Origin: Candidatus Nitrosopumilus sp.
Lineage (GTDB): Archaea > Thermoproteota > Nitrososphaeria > Nitrososphaerales > Nitrosopumilaceae
Assembly (NCBI GenBank): GCA_028343855.1
Contig: JAOLZN010000007.1
Span: forward strand, 1 to 64,000
Reading direction: 5' to 3'
DNA: 64,000 nt
Shown here piece after piece: positions 26,814 through 35,869 of this stretch. The translations under genes and the position numbers were made by a program. The notes beneath the pieces are model-generated. The model searched no databases and was not told where the DNA came from. It saw nothing but the letters and a program-made list of their open reading frames with translations. Every line of letters begins with the position of its first letter. The first letter of the stretch is position 1.

Positions 26814-27993
26814 TTCTCATTGCCTCCACAGGTAATAATTTTGTAGCCCTATACGACGGATATAATGATGCAATTATGGCTAGAACAAATGAAGCTAAAG
26901 CTGTTTGTATAATTTTTTCCCAATTATATGATACTTCAAGTGGTAGACTGTTATTGAATGACATCTTTGTTTCTTTTGCATAAATTGTATAGCCTAATCC
27001 AGTTGCAGTTCCAACTCCAGCACCAATTGCACCAATTAACATACCCTGAAAAATGAAAATGATCAAAATGTCTTTTCTTTTTGCACCAATTGCTCTCATG
27101 ACACCAATTTCTTTAGTTTTTCCATTTACTAGCATCATTTGAATTGTAACAATTGCAAATGCAGAAGACATCATTCCAAAATATCCAATCATGTTAATCA
27201 TTGCAATACCAGATCTAAAACCAGCAAGTTGTTGTTCAGCTGATTCTTCGATTGTTTCTGCTAAGAAATCATCGTTTGGAAAAGACATTAAGAAAAATTC
27301 TTTCACTTCGAATGCTTTAGACGGATCATTTAATTTGACCATAATTGATCCTGTTTGATCTACTCTATCTGTCATATCACGTAATGTGTCAATATGCATA
27401 ACTGCACTATAATCAAATCCTTGACCGCCAGGTGACTTTGCAATTCCAGATACAGTGAATCTTTTTGTTTGTTCTTCACCCCATCTATCAATAATCATTA
27501 CTTTGACATTATCACCAACCACAGCTCCTCCAAGATCATTTGCTACAGTATTTCCTAATACAATAGAATTTCTTGAAAAAACATAAGTTCCTTCTGTAAC
27601 AGTTTGATAGACAGTTGATGCCCTAATATCAGTAAATGGGTCAACACCTACTACAGGTATTCTAGTTTTTTCAATTAATTTTCCATTTTTTGTAATTTCC
27701 ATTTCTGCCGTCGATGAAAGCCGCGGTGTCGCCGCTTCAACATATGAAATTCTTTCAAAAAATCTTACAATTGTTGAATCAGATTTATCTATGTAATCAT
27801 CCTCATTAGTTACAAGAACATCACCATTTCGATATTCACTGATATCTCTTACAATTGCATCAAAGAGTCCTTGAAATATTACAAAATTAACATGTATAAC
27901 TAAAATTCCAATAGTTACTGCTAAAACGGCACCAATCAAACTACCTCTTTTGTTGAATAGCATTCTTTTTGCTAATTTCATTCGGTAGTCCAT
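26806..27993 (-). CDS. ABC transporter permease, FtsX/MacB type
   Basis: A 395-aa permease with one N-terminal transmembrane helix (about residues 17-38), a large extracytoplasmic MacB-PCD-like domain, and three C-terminal helices in the FtsX pattern (GVMRAIGAKRKDILIIFIFQG and SLYPSYRATKLLPVEAMRTG). Such exporters work by mechanotransmission and move lipoproteins, peptides or lipids. The substrate is not shown by the sequence. It is the first gene of the exporter operon. Confidence 0.93.
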   Translation of the reverse strand: MDYRMKLAKRMLFNKRGSLIGAVLAVTIGILVIHVNFVIFQGLFDAIVRDISEYRNGDVLVTNEDDYIDKSDSTIVRFFERISYVEAATPRLSSTAEMEITKNGKLIEKTRIPVVGVDPFTDIRASTVYQTVTEGTYVFSRNSIVLGNTVANDLGGAVVGDNVKVMIIDRWGEEQTKRFTVSGIAKSPGGQGFDYSAVMHIDTLRDMTDRVDQTGSIMVKLNDPSKAFEVKEFFLMSFPNDDFLAETIEESAEQQLAGFRSGIAMINMIGYFGMMSSAFAIVTIQMMLVNGKTKEIGVMRAIGAKRKDILIIFIFQGMLIGAIGAGVGTATGLGYTIYAKETKMSFNNSLPLEVSYNWEKIIQTALASFVLAIIASLYPSYRATKLLPVEAMRTG

Positions 27994-28108
27994 ACAAAAA
28001 TAAAAAAAGTCTAATATTTAACATATATTATTCCTAGTGCCAAATTATAGACAATTTTATATCATATTAGTAATTTGTATATTTAATGAAGGCTCTAAAA
28101 GTGATATA

Positions 28109-29011
28109 ATGGACAATTTTGATATTCAAATTCTAAGTAAATTACTTAACAATTGTAGAGAATCAGACAGACAAATTGGAATCGATTTGGGAATGTCTGG
28201 AGGAGCAGTTAACGCCAGAATACGTAAAATGCAGAAATTAGAGATTATTGAAGAATTTTACATTAAAGTTGAACCACCTGTTTTAGGATACGGTATTTTG
28301 TATTTTGTAATCTCTGGAGAAAATATGAAAGAAATTTTAGAACAAGTTAGTTTAGTAGGAGAACCACATTTTGTAGCACCATGTGTTGGTGGAATAACAG
28401 TTTGTAGTATTATTGTTAAAGAAAATTTAGAACAAAAAATTGAACTTGCAAAAAAACTAATGAAAGATTTTAAAGTTTTATCAATCTTTGAAGCAGAAGA
28501 TCCAGGATTCAATACAGATTTAACAAAAACAGATTTAGAAATTTTAGATGAATTAATAAAACATCCAAGACAGAAAATTGAAATAATTGCAAAAAATACA
28601 AAATTATCAACAAAAACAATAACAAGATGTATTGAAAAATTGCAAAAAAATGATGGAATTCAATTTACTACTATTTATGATCCTAAAAAAATAAAAAAAT
28701 TTATTCCATATGCAATTATTACATGGATAGAAGGTAACTTAAAAGAAACATTAGAAAATATGAACAAAAAATTTTCTGATGCATATTTACAAATACCATT
28801 TATTGCAAAAAATCAAATTGTTTTATTTATGTATAGTAATAATATTTACAAAATAGATGAATTAACACAAAAAGTTAGAAATTTAAAAAATGTAAAATCT
28901 GCAGATTTATTTATTCCTAAAAAAATTTCTTTTTATAATAACTGGTTGAAAAAAACTATTATAGATTTTAAGAAATCATCTAAATTACATTTAACATACC
29001 AAATAAATTAA
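28109..29011 (+). CDS. double-unit Lrp/AsnC family transcription regulator
   Basis: A 300-aa protein from ATG 28109 (MDNFDIQILSKL); the frame is open 72 bp further upstream, but the family begins here. It contains two consecutive Lrp-like units. The first helix-turn-helix is residues about 1-50 (DRQIGIDLGMSGGAVNARIRK), followed by a RAM-like ligand domain. The second helix-turn-helix is near residues 145-190 (KIEIIAKNTKLSTKTITRCIEKL), followed by another RAM-like region. It is divergent from the ABC exporter operon, so it may regulate it, and is followed 24 bp later by a Nudix gene. Confidence 0.85.
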   Translation: MDNFDIQILSKLLNNCRESDRQIGIDLGMSGGAVNARIRKMQKLEIIEEFYIKVEPPVLGYGILYFVISGENMKEILEQVSLVGEPHFVAPCVGGITVCSIIVKENLEQKIELAKKLMKDFKVLSIFEAEDPGFNTDLTKTDLEILDELIKHPRQKIEIIAKNTKLSTKTITRCIEKLQKNDGIQFTTIYDPKKIKKFIPYAIITWIEGNLKETLENMNKKFSDAYLQIPFIAKNQIVLFMYSNNIYKIDELTQKVRNLKNVKSADLFIPKKISFYNNWLKKTIIDFKKSSKLHLTYQIN

Positions 29012-29035
29012 ATAATAATACTTGGTAAATTTAAT

Positions 29036-29551
29036 GTGAAAAAAGAAACACTGTACAAAGGTAAATTATTTAATTTAAATGCATATTATATGCAAGTCGA
29101 ACATAGGAGAGTTAGAAGAGAAATTATCGAACATCCAGGTGCAGCAGCAATGTTAGCATTTGATGAAAAAGGTAAGGTATTGCTAGTAAAACAACATAGA
29201 TTTCCTCATGGGTATATTTTAGAAATTCCAGCTGGAACTTTAGAAAAAAGAGAAAAACCAATTGATTGTGCATATAGAGAAATTATTGAAGAAACTGGTT
29301 ATGAGGCTAAAAAAATGACTAAACTAATCTCATATTTTCCGTCAGTAGGGTATAACAAGGAAGAAATTCATATTTTTGTAGCATCAGGATCAAAAAAGAA
29401 ATTTGATTTAAAATTAGATAATGATGAATTTATTACAGTTGTAAAAATGGATATTAAAAAATTGATTGGAATGATTAAATCTGGAAAAATTATTGATTCA
29501 AAAACAATTTGTGCAGTAATGATTTATGCTGCAAAGAAAAAATTGATATAA
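29036..29551 (+). CDS. Nudix hydrolase (ADP-ribose pyrophosphatase-like)
   Basis: A 171-aa protein with a complete Nudix box, beginning GTLEKREKPIDCAYREIIEE and ending TGY (G-x5-E-x7-REU-x-EE-x-GU), at about residues 63-86. The sequence around it (VKQHRFPHGYILEIPAG) matches ADP-sugar/ADP-ribose pyrophosphatases. It hydrolyses nucleoside diphosphate-X compounds in the cytoplasm. Start is GTG at 29036, as an ATG one base upstream is out of frame. It lies 24 bp after the Lrp-like regulator. Confidence 0.92.
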   Translation: MKKETLYKGKLFNLNAYYMQVEHRRVRREIIEHPGAAAMLAFDEKGKVLLVKQHRFPHGYILEIPAGTLEKREKPIDCAYREIIEETGYEAKKMTKLISYFPSVGYNKEEIHIFVASGSKKKFDLKLDNDEFITVVKMDIKKLIGMIKSGKIIDSKTICAVMIYAAKKKLI

Positions 29552-29587
29552 TTATTTGTATTGATCATTAAAAATTATGTTAATATT

Positions 29588-30565
29588 TTATCGATAGCTT
29601 GGTTTAACTAAATCTGTAATATCTGACCAAGATTGTAAAATTTTTTCAAACATATAGATTAAATCAAATAATGGTAAGGATATTTGTTTTTCACTCTCTA
29701 AAGAAGAACGAATTTTTGAAATTTTTGCTGAATTAGTTTTTTGTAATCTAATTGCATTAATTGCAAGCATTCTGTTATTAGAAATAAAGGAATCAATTGA
29801 TTTAATTTGAATTTCATCTATATCTTTTGCAAAATTATATAATTTTTTTAAATCCACTTTAGATAAATTTGATTTAATTAATGATTTAGATAATTCAACA
29901 ACAGTATCACCTGCAATTTCAAGTGTATTTGCAGCAATTCTATAATCAAGAATATCAATATTTTCTAAATTAAAAATACCAGCTAACCTGGTATCCATTA
30001 TGGTACTTCGAATTAATCTAACAAGAAGAAAATATTGTCTATTAATTTCAGAATCACGATTTGCAATTGTTTCAAGATTTGTTTTATCTCCACTTTTTAG
30101 AGCTAGTACAACATCATTAAACATCCCAAGTGCAATTGAACTCATTCGCTTTAAGATATTTTGTGGATTAATTGATGTCTCATCAAGTAAAAATTGAACA
30201 GAAATATTTGTTGCATCTTCATCAATAATTTCAAGTCCAACTAATTTTCTCATTGAACCACGAACACTTTCTCTATCAATAATTGAAATAGAAGATTTTC
30301 CAACAATACGAATAATATCGAATCCTAAAAGATATGCACCAGTAATGGTTGGTACAATACCCTCACCTTCTGATAACGGATATGAAATTTCAACTTCTTT
30401 CGAGGGTCTTTTGCTTAATTGTGTTCGAATTGACAGATTATTTTGATTCGTTTCAATTTCAACTTGATGACTTTTGTTTAGATTATTTGCATCAATCCAC
30501 TCTTTTGGAAGTGAGACAAGGATACTACTTCCAATTTTTTGTAGGCGTCGAGTAAACGTAGTCAA
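29588..30565 (-). CDS. AbrB-PhoU domain phosphate-uptake regulator
   Basis: A 325-aa protein with an N-terminal SpoVT-AbrB swapped-hairpin domain (RRLQKIGSSILVSLPKEWID, residues about 6-25 onward) and a helical C-terminal PhoU-like half with two three-helix bundles. This fusion is the archaeal PhoU-type regulator, thought to control phosphate transport or related genes. No pst genes are beside it. It is divergent from the CoA operon (48 bp). Confidence 0.9.
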   Translation of the reverse strand: MTTFTRRLQKIGSSILVSLPKEWIDANNLNKSHQVEIETNQNNLSIRTQLSKRPSKEVEISYPLSEGEGIVPTITGAYLLGFDIIRIVGKSSISIIDRESVRGSMRKLVGLEIIDEDATNISVQFLLDETSINPQNILKRMSSIALGMFNDVVLALKSGDKTNLETIANRDSEINRQYFLLVRLIRSTIMDTRLAGIFNLENIDILDYRIAANTLEIAGDTVVELSKSLIKSNLSKVDLKKLYNFAKDIDEIQIKSIDSFISNNRMLAINAIRLQKTNSAKISKIRSSLESEKQISLPLFDLIYMFEKILQSWSDITDLVKPSYR

Positions 30566-30613
30566 TTTATACTAATTTATATTATTTAAGCCAAGTATTA
30601 ATATTTTCCAAAT

Positions 30614-31525
30614 ATGGCAAATTTGATCATGATGTCAACGGCATTTTGTCCAGCACATATTACAGGTTTTTTTAAAGCTGAATTAAACAAAGGAGAATCA
30701 AAACGTTTAGGTTCGTTAGGTGCAGGATTTTCTATTCAAAAAGGGGTTAAGACTACAGTGACGATTAGAAATAAAACAAAACATGACATTTCTAATTTTA
30801 CAATTAAAGTAAATGGTTTTGAATCAGGAGATATGAAAGTCTCTGAATTAATTCTCAGTAAATTTTCTACAAAAACAAAATATGTCAATGTTATGCATGA
30901 AATTGATGTTCCTGTTGGATATGGATTTGGTTGTAGTGCAGCAGTTGCATTGTCATTAGCTATTGCATTGAATGATGCATTAGACTGTAAATTATCTAAG
31001 ATTCAAGTTGCACAAATAGCACATGACGTTGAAATAGAATGTAAAACAGGACTAGGAGATGTTTTAGCATCATATTATGGTGGATTTGAAATTAGAGATA
31101 AACCGGGAGCACCAGGCATTGGACATGTTCAAAAAATTTCTTTAAATAAAATTTCTATAATTATGATATGCTTCTCTCCAATTTCAACTAGAAAATTTAT
31201 CAAAGAAAAATTACCACGAATTAACGGTCTTGGAGGAAAAATGGTAAATAAATTATTAGAATCTAAAAATTATGAACATTTTCAAGAAATGTCTTTAGAA
31301 TTTGCAAAATATGTTAATGTAATGACACCAAGAATGAATAAAGTTGTTGATGAATTATCTCAAAATAATATTAAATGTGGAATTGCATTATTTGGTGAAA
31401 CAATTTTTTCAATGATTCCAAAAGAAAATGAAAATAAAGTTTTAAAAATATTAGAAAAATTTTCTGATGGTATAATCATTAAATCAGAATTAGATGATAT
31501 AGGTGCAAGAGTTCTTAATAATTAA
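30614..31525 (+). CDS. pantoate kinase (archaeal GHMP family)
   Basis: A 303-aa GHMP-superfamily kinase with the glycine-serine motif VPVGYGFGCSAAVALSLA (about residues 99-116) and N-terminal STAFCPAHITGFF, the pattern of archaeal pantoate kinase. It phosphorylates pantoate, the archaeal alternative to the bacterial PanC/CoaA order. It is the first gene of the CoA operon, 9 bp before phosphopantothenate synthetase. Confidence 0.92.
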   Translation: MANLIMMSTAFCPAHITGFFKAELNKGESKRLGSLGAGFSIQKGVKTTVTIRNKTKHDISNFTIKVNGFESGDMKVSELILSKFSTKTKYVNVMHEIDVPVGYGFGCSAAVALSLAIALNDALDCKLSKIQVAQIAHDVEIECKTGLGDVLASYYGGFEIRDKPGAPGIGHVQKISLNKISIIMICFSPISTRKFIKEKLPRINGLGGKMVNKLLESKNYEHFQEMSLEFAKYVNVMTPRMNKVVDELSQNNIKCGIALFGETIFSMIPKENENKVLKILEKFSDGIIIKSELDDIGARVLNN

Positions 31526-31534
31526 GTAAGAATC

Positions 31535-32275
31535 ATGACTCTAATTCCCAAATCACATCCCAGATTAAATTCTCTATTAATTCGTGAAAAACTAGTTAAA
31601 GGATTTGATGATAATTTAGTGGCTAAAGAAGGACTTTTGGCTCATGGAAGAGGTGAAGCATTTGATTATCTAATAGGTGAAAAAACTTCAAAATCTGCTA
31701 AAGAGGCCATAAAAGCAGCCGCATTTATGCTCAAAAATGCAGAAAATTCTGTGATTTCTGTTAATGGAAATTTTGCGGCCTTATGTCCAATAGAAATAGT
31801 TCAATTAGCAAAAACTACTAATTCAAAAATTGAAGTGAATTTATTTTATTCTAGTGAGAAGCGTAAAAAAGCAATTACAAAAATTTTAAGAAAGTCGGGA
31901 GCAGAAGAAATTTTAGGGTTAAACAAAAAATCATCTACAAAATTATTAGGAATTGATAGTGCACGCAGAATTGTTGATAAAAATGGAATATTTTCAGCAG
32001 ATGTTGTTTTAGTTCCTTTAGAAGACGGTGATAGAACAATTGCATTAAAAAAAGCAAAAAAGAAAATAATTACATTTGATTTAAATCCACTTTCTAGAAC
32101 TGCTCAAACAGCAAATATTACAATTGTGGATAATGTAACACGTGCAATGAAGCTACTTGTAATTGAATCAAAAAAGAAAAAGAGAAAATTATCTAAATAT
32201 GATAATAAAAAAAATCTTAAAGTATCTATTATAGAAATTAAAAAAAATTTAGAGAGGCGTGCAAATAATGCATAA
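31535..32275 (+). CDS. 4-phosphopantoate--beta-alanine ligase (phosphopantothenate synthetase)
   Basis: A 246-aa protein of the COG1701 type, with HPRLNSLLIREKLVKGF at the N-terminus, AHGRGEAFDYLIGE, and later LVPLEDGDRTIALKKAKKK and DLNPLSRTAQTANITIVDN. It joins phosphopantoate with beta-alanine using ATP, following pantoate kinase. It overlaps panB by 8 bp. Confidence 0.93.
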   Translation: MTLIPKSHPRLNSLLIREKLVKGFDDNLVAKEGLLAHGRGEAFDYLIGEKTSKSAKEAIKAAAFMLKNAENSVISVNGNFAALCPIEIVQLAKTTNSKIEVNLFYSSEKRKKAITKILRKSGAEEILGLNKKSSTKLLGIDSARRIVDKNGIFSADVVLVPLEDGDRTIALKKAKKKIITFDLNPLSRTAQTANITIVDNVTRAMKLLVIESKKKKRKLSKYDNKKNLKVSIIEIKKNLERRANNA

Positions 32276-33083
32276 AACGATCAAAAATATTGTAGATATG
32301 AAAAGAAAAGAGAAAATTACTGTTTTAACAGGATATGACTCTACAATGGCAACATTATGTGAAGAAGTAGATGTAATTCTAGTAGGAGATAGTGCAGGAA
32401 TGGTTATGCTCGGATATGAAAATACATCTTCAGTGACTATGGATGATATGATTAGATTTACGACTGCTGTAAAAAATGCAAAAAAAAATTCATTAATTGT
32501 TTCAGATCTACCAATTAATTCATATCAAAATGAAAAAGATGCTGTAACAAATTCATTAAAATTAATTGAAGCTGGTGCTGATGCAGTAAAATTAGAAGGT
32601 GGAAGAGAAGTTGCTAAAATAATAAAATCAATTACAGAATCAAAGATACCTGTTATGGGGCATTTAGGATTATTACCTCAGACTGCTGTAAAATACACAG
32701 TTCAAGGAAAAACAAAAGAAGATGCAATTAAATTAATTGAAGATGCAAAAATCATTACAGAATCAGGCGTATTTAGCATAGTTTTAGAAATGGTTTCTAG
32801 TCAAGTTGCAAAATTAATTACAGAAAAAATTTCTGTACCAACAATAGGGATTGGTTCAGGAAAAGATTGTGATGGGCAAGTTTTGGTAGTCCATGATATG
32901 TTAGGACTATTTGAAAAATTAAAACCAAAATTTGCAAAAAGATACCTATCATTATCTGAAGAAATAAGAAATGCTGTAAAATCATATGTAGTAGAAGTTA
33001 AAGATGAAAAATTTCCTGCAATTGAAAATGAATTTCAAATGGATGAAACTGAATATAATAAACTGAGGAAAGAAATTGTCTAA
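32268..33083 (+). CDS. panB: 3-methyl-2-oxobutanoate hydroxymethyltransferase
   Basis: A 271-aa TIM-barrel protein from ATG 32268 (a GTG three codons upstream is also open). Motifs: VLTGYDSTMATLCEE, LVGDSAGMVMLGYENTSSVT (metal-binding Asp), VKLEGG, MGHLGLLPQ and IGIGSG. It adds a hydroxymethyl group from methylene-tetrahydropterin to ketoisovalerate, giving ketopantoate. It overlaps the genes on both sides by 8 bp. The next enzyme, ketopantoate reductase, is not in this operon. Confidence 0.95.
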   Translation: MHKTIKNIVDMKRKEKITVLTGYDSTMATLCEEVDVILVGDSAGMVMLGYENTSSVTMDDMIRFTTAVKNAKKNSLIVSDLPINSYQNEKDAVTNSLKLIEAGADAVKLEGGREVAKIIKSITESKIPVMGHLGLLPQTAVKYTVQGKTKEDAIKLIEDAKIITESGVFSIVLEMVSSQVAKLITEKISVPTIGIGSGKDCDGQVLVVHDMLGLFEKLKPKFAKRYLSLSEEIRNAVKSYVVEVKDEKFPAIENEFQMDETEYNKLRKEIV

Positions 33084-34317
33084 AAGAAAATTAGAACATC
33101 CATCATTAGACATAGTAGAATCAAAAGGAACAGAACTTTCTGGTAAAAAAATTGTATTATGTGTTGCAGGAAGTGTTGCCGCATACAAATCAATTGAATT
33201 AGCAAGATTACTAATGAGACACGGGGCAAAAGTTACCTGTGTAATGAGTGGAGCCTCAACAAAAATGATCCAACCTGATTACATGAAATGGGCAACAGGA
33301 AATGATGTTATTACAAAACTAACAGGAAAATTAGAACACATCAATATTGCAGATTATAAAAGATCAGATCTTATTATTGTATATCCAGCAACTGCAAATA
33401 CATTAGGAAAACTTGCAAATGGAATTGATGATACACCGATTTCAACAGTGCTTACAGTAGGATTTGGTTCTAAAACTCCAATTTTGATGGCTCTTGCAAT
33501 GCATGCATCAATGTATGATAATATTGCAGTTAAAAAAAATATTTCATTTCTAAAAAATAAAATAGATTTTGTTACACCAAATATGATAGAAGGAAAAGCA
33601 AAAGCATCAGAACCAGAGGAAGTTCTTGAATTTGTCTTAAAGAAATTTGGATTATCATCTAAATTACTTGGGAAAAAAATCTTGATGACTGCTGGACCAA
33701 CAATTGAACAAATTGATCCTATTAGAGCAATTACAAATCAAAGTTCTGGTAAAACAGGAGTAAGTTTAGCAAAAGAATTAGTTTCTGCAGGTGCTAAAGT
33801 TACATTTGTTTATGGACCAGGAAATGAAATTCCACCAAAAGGTGCGAAAATCATTAATGTTCTAACAAGTAAGGAAATGTTTGATGTTGTAAAAAAAGAA
33901 TTAAAAAATAAATTTGATATTGTTATAATGGCAGCTGCAGTTTCTGATTACATTCCTAAAAATCCAAGTACTAAAAAAATTAAAAGTTCAAAAACTAATC
34001 TTACAATTAGCCTTAAAAAATCCCCTAAAATTATAGATCATATTAAAAAAATACAAAAAAATGTTCTATTGATTGGATTTAAAGCAGAAACAAATGTCAC
34101 AAATGCTCAATTAATTAAATCTGCTAAAAAGAAATTAAAAGAATCATCGTCAGATATTATCATAGCAAATGATATTGGAACATCTAGATATATAAAAAAT
34201 TCTCAAAATAATCAAATCATAATAGTAGATTCAAAAAAAAATATTACTACAGGTTGGATGAAAAAAGAAAAAATTGCAAAAATTATAAAAAAACAAATTG
34301 AATCAAAAATACAATGA
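33076..34317 (+). CDS. coaBC: bifunctional phosphopantothenoylcysteine decarboxylase / phosphopantothenate--cysteine ligase
   Basis: A 413-aa two-domain protein. The N-terminal flavoprotein domain (CoaC) has KIVLCVAGSVAAYKSIELAR. The C-terminal ligase domain (CoaB) begins GKKILMTAGPTIEQIDPIRA and has ITNQSSGKTGVSLAKELVSAGA. It makes phosphopantetheine precursor for CoA. The start is TTG at 33076, overlapping panB by 8 bp. It overlaps the following methyltransferase gene by 4 bp. Confidence 0.95.
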   Translation: MSKRKLEHPSLDIVESKGTELSGKKIVLCVAGSVAAYKSIELARLLMRHGAKVTCVMSGASTKMIQPDYMKWATGNDVITKLTGKLEHINIADYKRSDLIIVYPATANTLGKLANGIDDTPISTVLTVGFGSKTPILMALAMHASMYDNIAVKKNISFLKNKIDFVTPNMIEGKAKASEPEEVLEFVLKKFGLSSKLLGKKILMTAGPTIEQIDPIRAITNQSSGKTGVSLAKELVSAGAKVTFVYGPGNEIPPKGAKIINVLTSKEMFDVVKKELKNKFDIVIMAAAVSDYIPKNPSTKKIKSSKTNLTISLKKSPKIIDHIKKIQKNVLLIGFKAETNVTNAQLIKSAKKKLKESSSDIIIANDIGTSRYIKNSQNNQIIIVDSKKNITTGWMKKEKIAKIIKKQIESKIQ

Positions 34318-35159
34318 AAGTAATTCATTCACAATATAAGCAAAGGAATATGAAAATTTGGAATGAAGTTGCACCAAGATATCATAAAAGATGGGCAAGT
34401 GTAAATAAAGGACCATTTCAAAGTACAAAAAAATTAATTGATTTAGTAAAAATTAATAAAAAAAATTTAGTATTAGATGTTGCATGTGGAACTGGAGTGG
34501 TTACAAAACAAATCCAAAAAAAAATTGGTAAGTATGGTTATGTAGTAGGAATTGATACATCAACAACTGCAATCAAAATAGCAAAAAAATGGAATCAAAA
34601 AAATAGAAATTTAGATTTTATCAATACAGATGCAGAAAATTTTACTTTTTCAAAAAAATTTGATATAATTACTTGCCAATATGCATTGTTTTTTTTTCCC
34701 AATGCAGATAAAGCCTTAAAAAATATGAAAAATAGCCTTAAAAAATCTGGTAAAATAGGAATTTCAGTTCATGGTAGTAAAGATAATGTTCCATTTTTTA
34801 GTAGTATTTTAGATTCTGCTGTAAAATACATACCAGATTATGTTCCTCCAGGTACACCAAATTTAGACAGATTTGGAAATAAAACTGCATTAAAATTAGA
34901 AATTAGAAAAGCTGGATTTTCAAATATTGTTGTAAAAGAATTTGTTTTTAATTATAATCCAGGTAAATTTGAGGACTATTGGAAAAATTATATCAAATAC
35001 ATTGCAAAACCTCTAAAAGAAAAATTAAATGCATTGGAGTATTCAAAACGTAAGGAATTCAAAAATGCTGTTAAAGAAAAAACGCTTCAATATACAAAAA
35101 AGAATGGAGATATAATATTTCCATGGCAAGTTCTTATTCTAACTGCTAAGAATAATTAA
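34314..35159 (+). CDS. SAM-dependent methyltransferase (UbiE-like)
   Basis: A 281-aa protein with motif I VLDVACGTGVVTKQI, an acidic second strand (VVGIDTSTTAI) and the aromatic segment ITCQYALFFFPNADKAL, typical of class I methyltransferases of the UbiE/quinone type. The substrate cannot be told. Its ATG overlaps the coaBC stop, so it is co-translated with the CoA operon although it has no known step there. Confidence 0.85.
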   Translation: MKVIHSQYKQRNMKIWNEVAPRYHKRWASVNKGPFQSTKKLIDLVKINKKNLVLDVACGTGVVTKQIQKKIGKYGYVVGIDTSTTAIKIAKKWNQKNRNLDFINTDAENFTFSKKFDIITCQYALFFFPNADKALKNMKNSLKKSGKIGISVHGSKDNVPFFSSILDSAVKYIPDYVPPGTPNLDRFGNKTALKLEIRKAGFSNIVVKEFVFNYNPGKFEDYWKNYIKYIAKPLKEKLNALEYSKRKEFKNAVKEKTLQYTKKNGDIIFPWQVLILTAKNN

Positions 35160-35242
35160 AATTTTTAATTTTTTATAATTCATTCATTAAATGTACCAAT
35201 TTGTTATTATGTAAATTAAATTAAATATGAATAACCGATCAT

Positions 35243-35294
35243 AGAAATGAGAAGAACATGAGTCATTTTAGTACCTTTACCTCTTCTCATTTCT
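35243..35294. repeat. 13-bp perfect inverted repeat (hairpin) in a 147-bp gap
   Basis: Arms AGAAATGAGAAGA (35243-35255) and TCTTCTCATTTCT (35282-35294), with a 26-nt loop. It lies between the convergent methyltransferase gene and the small zinc-finger gene. It could be a bidirectional terminator, an RNA-processing site or a small structured RNA; no long T-run follows on either strand. The rest of 35160-35306 shows nothing I can name. Confidence 0.7.
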
Positions 35295-35306
35295 TCCCTT
35301 TTCATC

Positions 35307-35498
35307 TTAACTAGAATTAATGAATACAATTGAATTTGACATAGAAATCATTTCCACTGCTTTAATAGACATATTTTCTTTTTTAGAAATTTCTAACATT
35401 TCATCAGAGTGTTTTTCACTCAAATGATTTAGAAAGTCTTTTTCCTCAATATTATTACGTTTAAAATCACAAGACAAAAAAATACAATTTACATTCAA
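35307..35498 (-). CDS. 63-aa C2H2-like zinc finger protein
   Basis: A small protein with Cys5, Cys10, His25 and His30 (C-x4-C-x14-H-x4-H), an irregular C2H2 zinc finger, followed by a helical tail. The layout is related to that of the DUF1059-like gene at 35614 (short Cys-bearing start, then helix with EH near the end). Function unknown. Confidence 0.6.
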   Translation of the reverse strand: MNVNCIFLSCDFKRNNIEEKDFLNHLSEKHSDEMLEISKKENMSIKAVEMISMSNSIVFINSS

Positions 35499-35613
35499 TA
35501 ATTGTAGTAGTATGAATCAAGTAAAAAAAGACAACACATGGAAACAAGTATTTGTAAAATCTAGGCATGAAAATTAACGAATTTCCTAAATAACCATAAG
35601 AAATCAAAGAACT

Positions 35614-35790
35614 ATGGCAAAATCAATTAGTTGTAAAGATGCAGGAAAGGATTGTAATTGGTCAGCATCAGCAAAAAGTGTAGAAGAATTGATGTCTCAA
35701 GTTACAGAACATGTTTTAGCAGAACATAAGGAAATTGAATTAAATTCTGAAAACATTGCAAGTATCAAATCATTAATCAAAGAAAATTAG
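35614..35790 (+). CDS. DUF1059-like small protein
   Basis: A 58-aa protein, MAKSISCKDAGKDCNW then SASAKSVEELMSQVTEHV. The Cys-x-x-x-G-x-x-Cys start (Cys7, Cys13) and the helix with a conserved histidine pair (EHVLAEH) match the DUF1059 small-protein family. Probably metal binding. Not long enough for many ORF callers. Unknown role. Confidence 0.7.
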   Translation: MAKSISCKDAGKDCNWSASAKSVEELMSQVTEHVLAEHKEIELNSENIASIKSLIKEN

Positions 35791-35869
35791 AACTAAATTT
35801 ATTGATAAATTAGCATAAGGAGTTTAGTTAATAATAACTTCAAATAATTAATTATTTACAGGGATTAAA

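Noticed and set aside
28037-28108. Upstream extension of the double-Lrp regulator
   Set aside because: The extra 24 residues have no family similarity, and the first helix-turn-helix begins directly after the ATG at 28109.
35517-35576. Tiny plus-strand frame beginning MNQVKKDNTW
   Set aside because: Only about 20 codons, with no motif, no clear ribosome-binding site and no partner gene. Not supportable as a gene.
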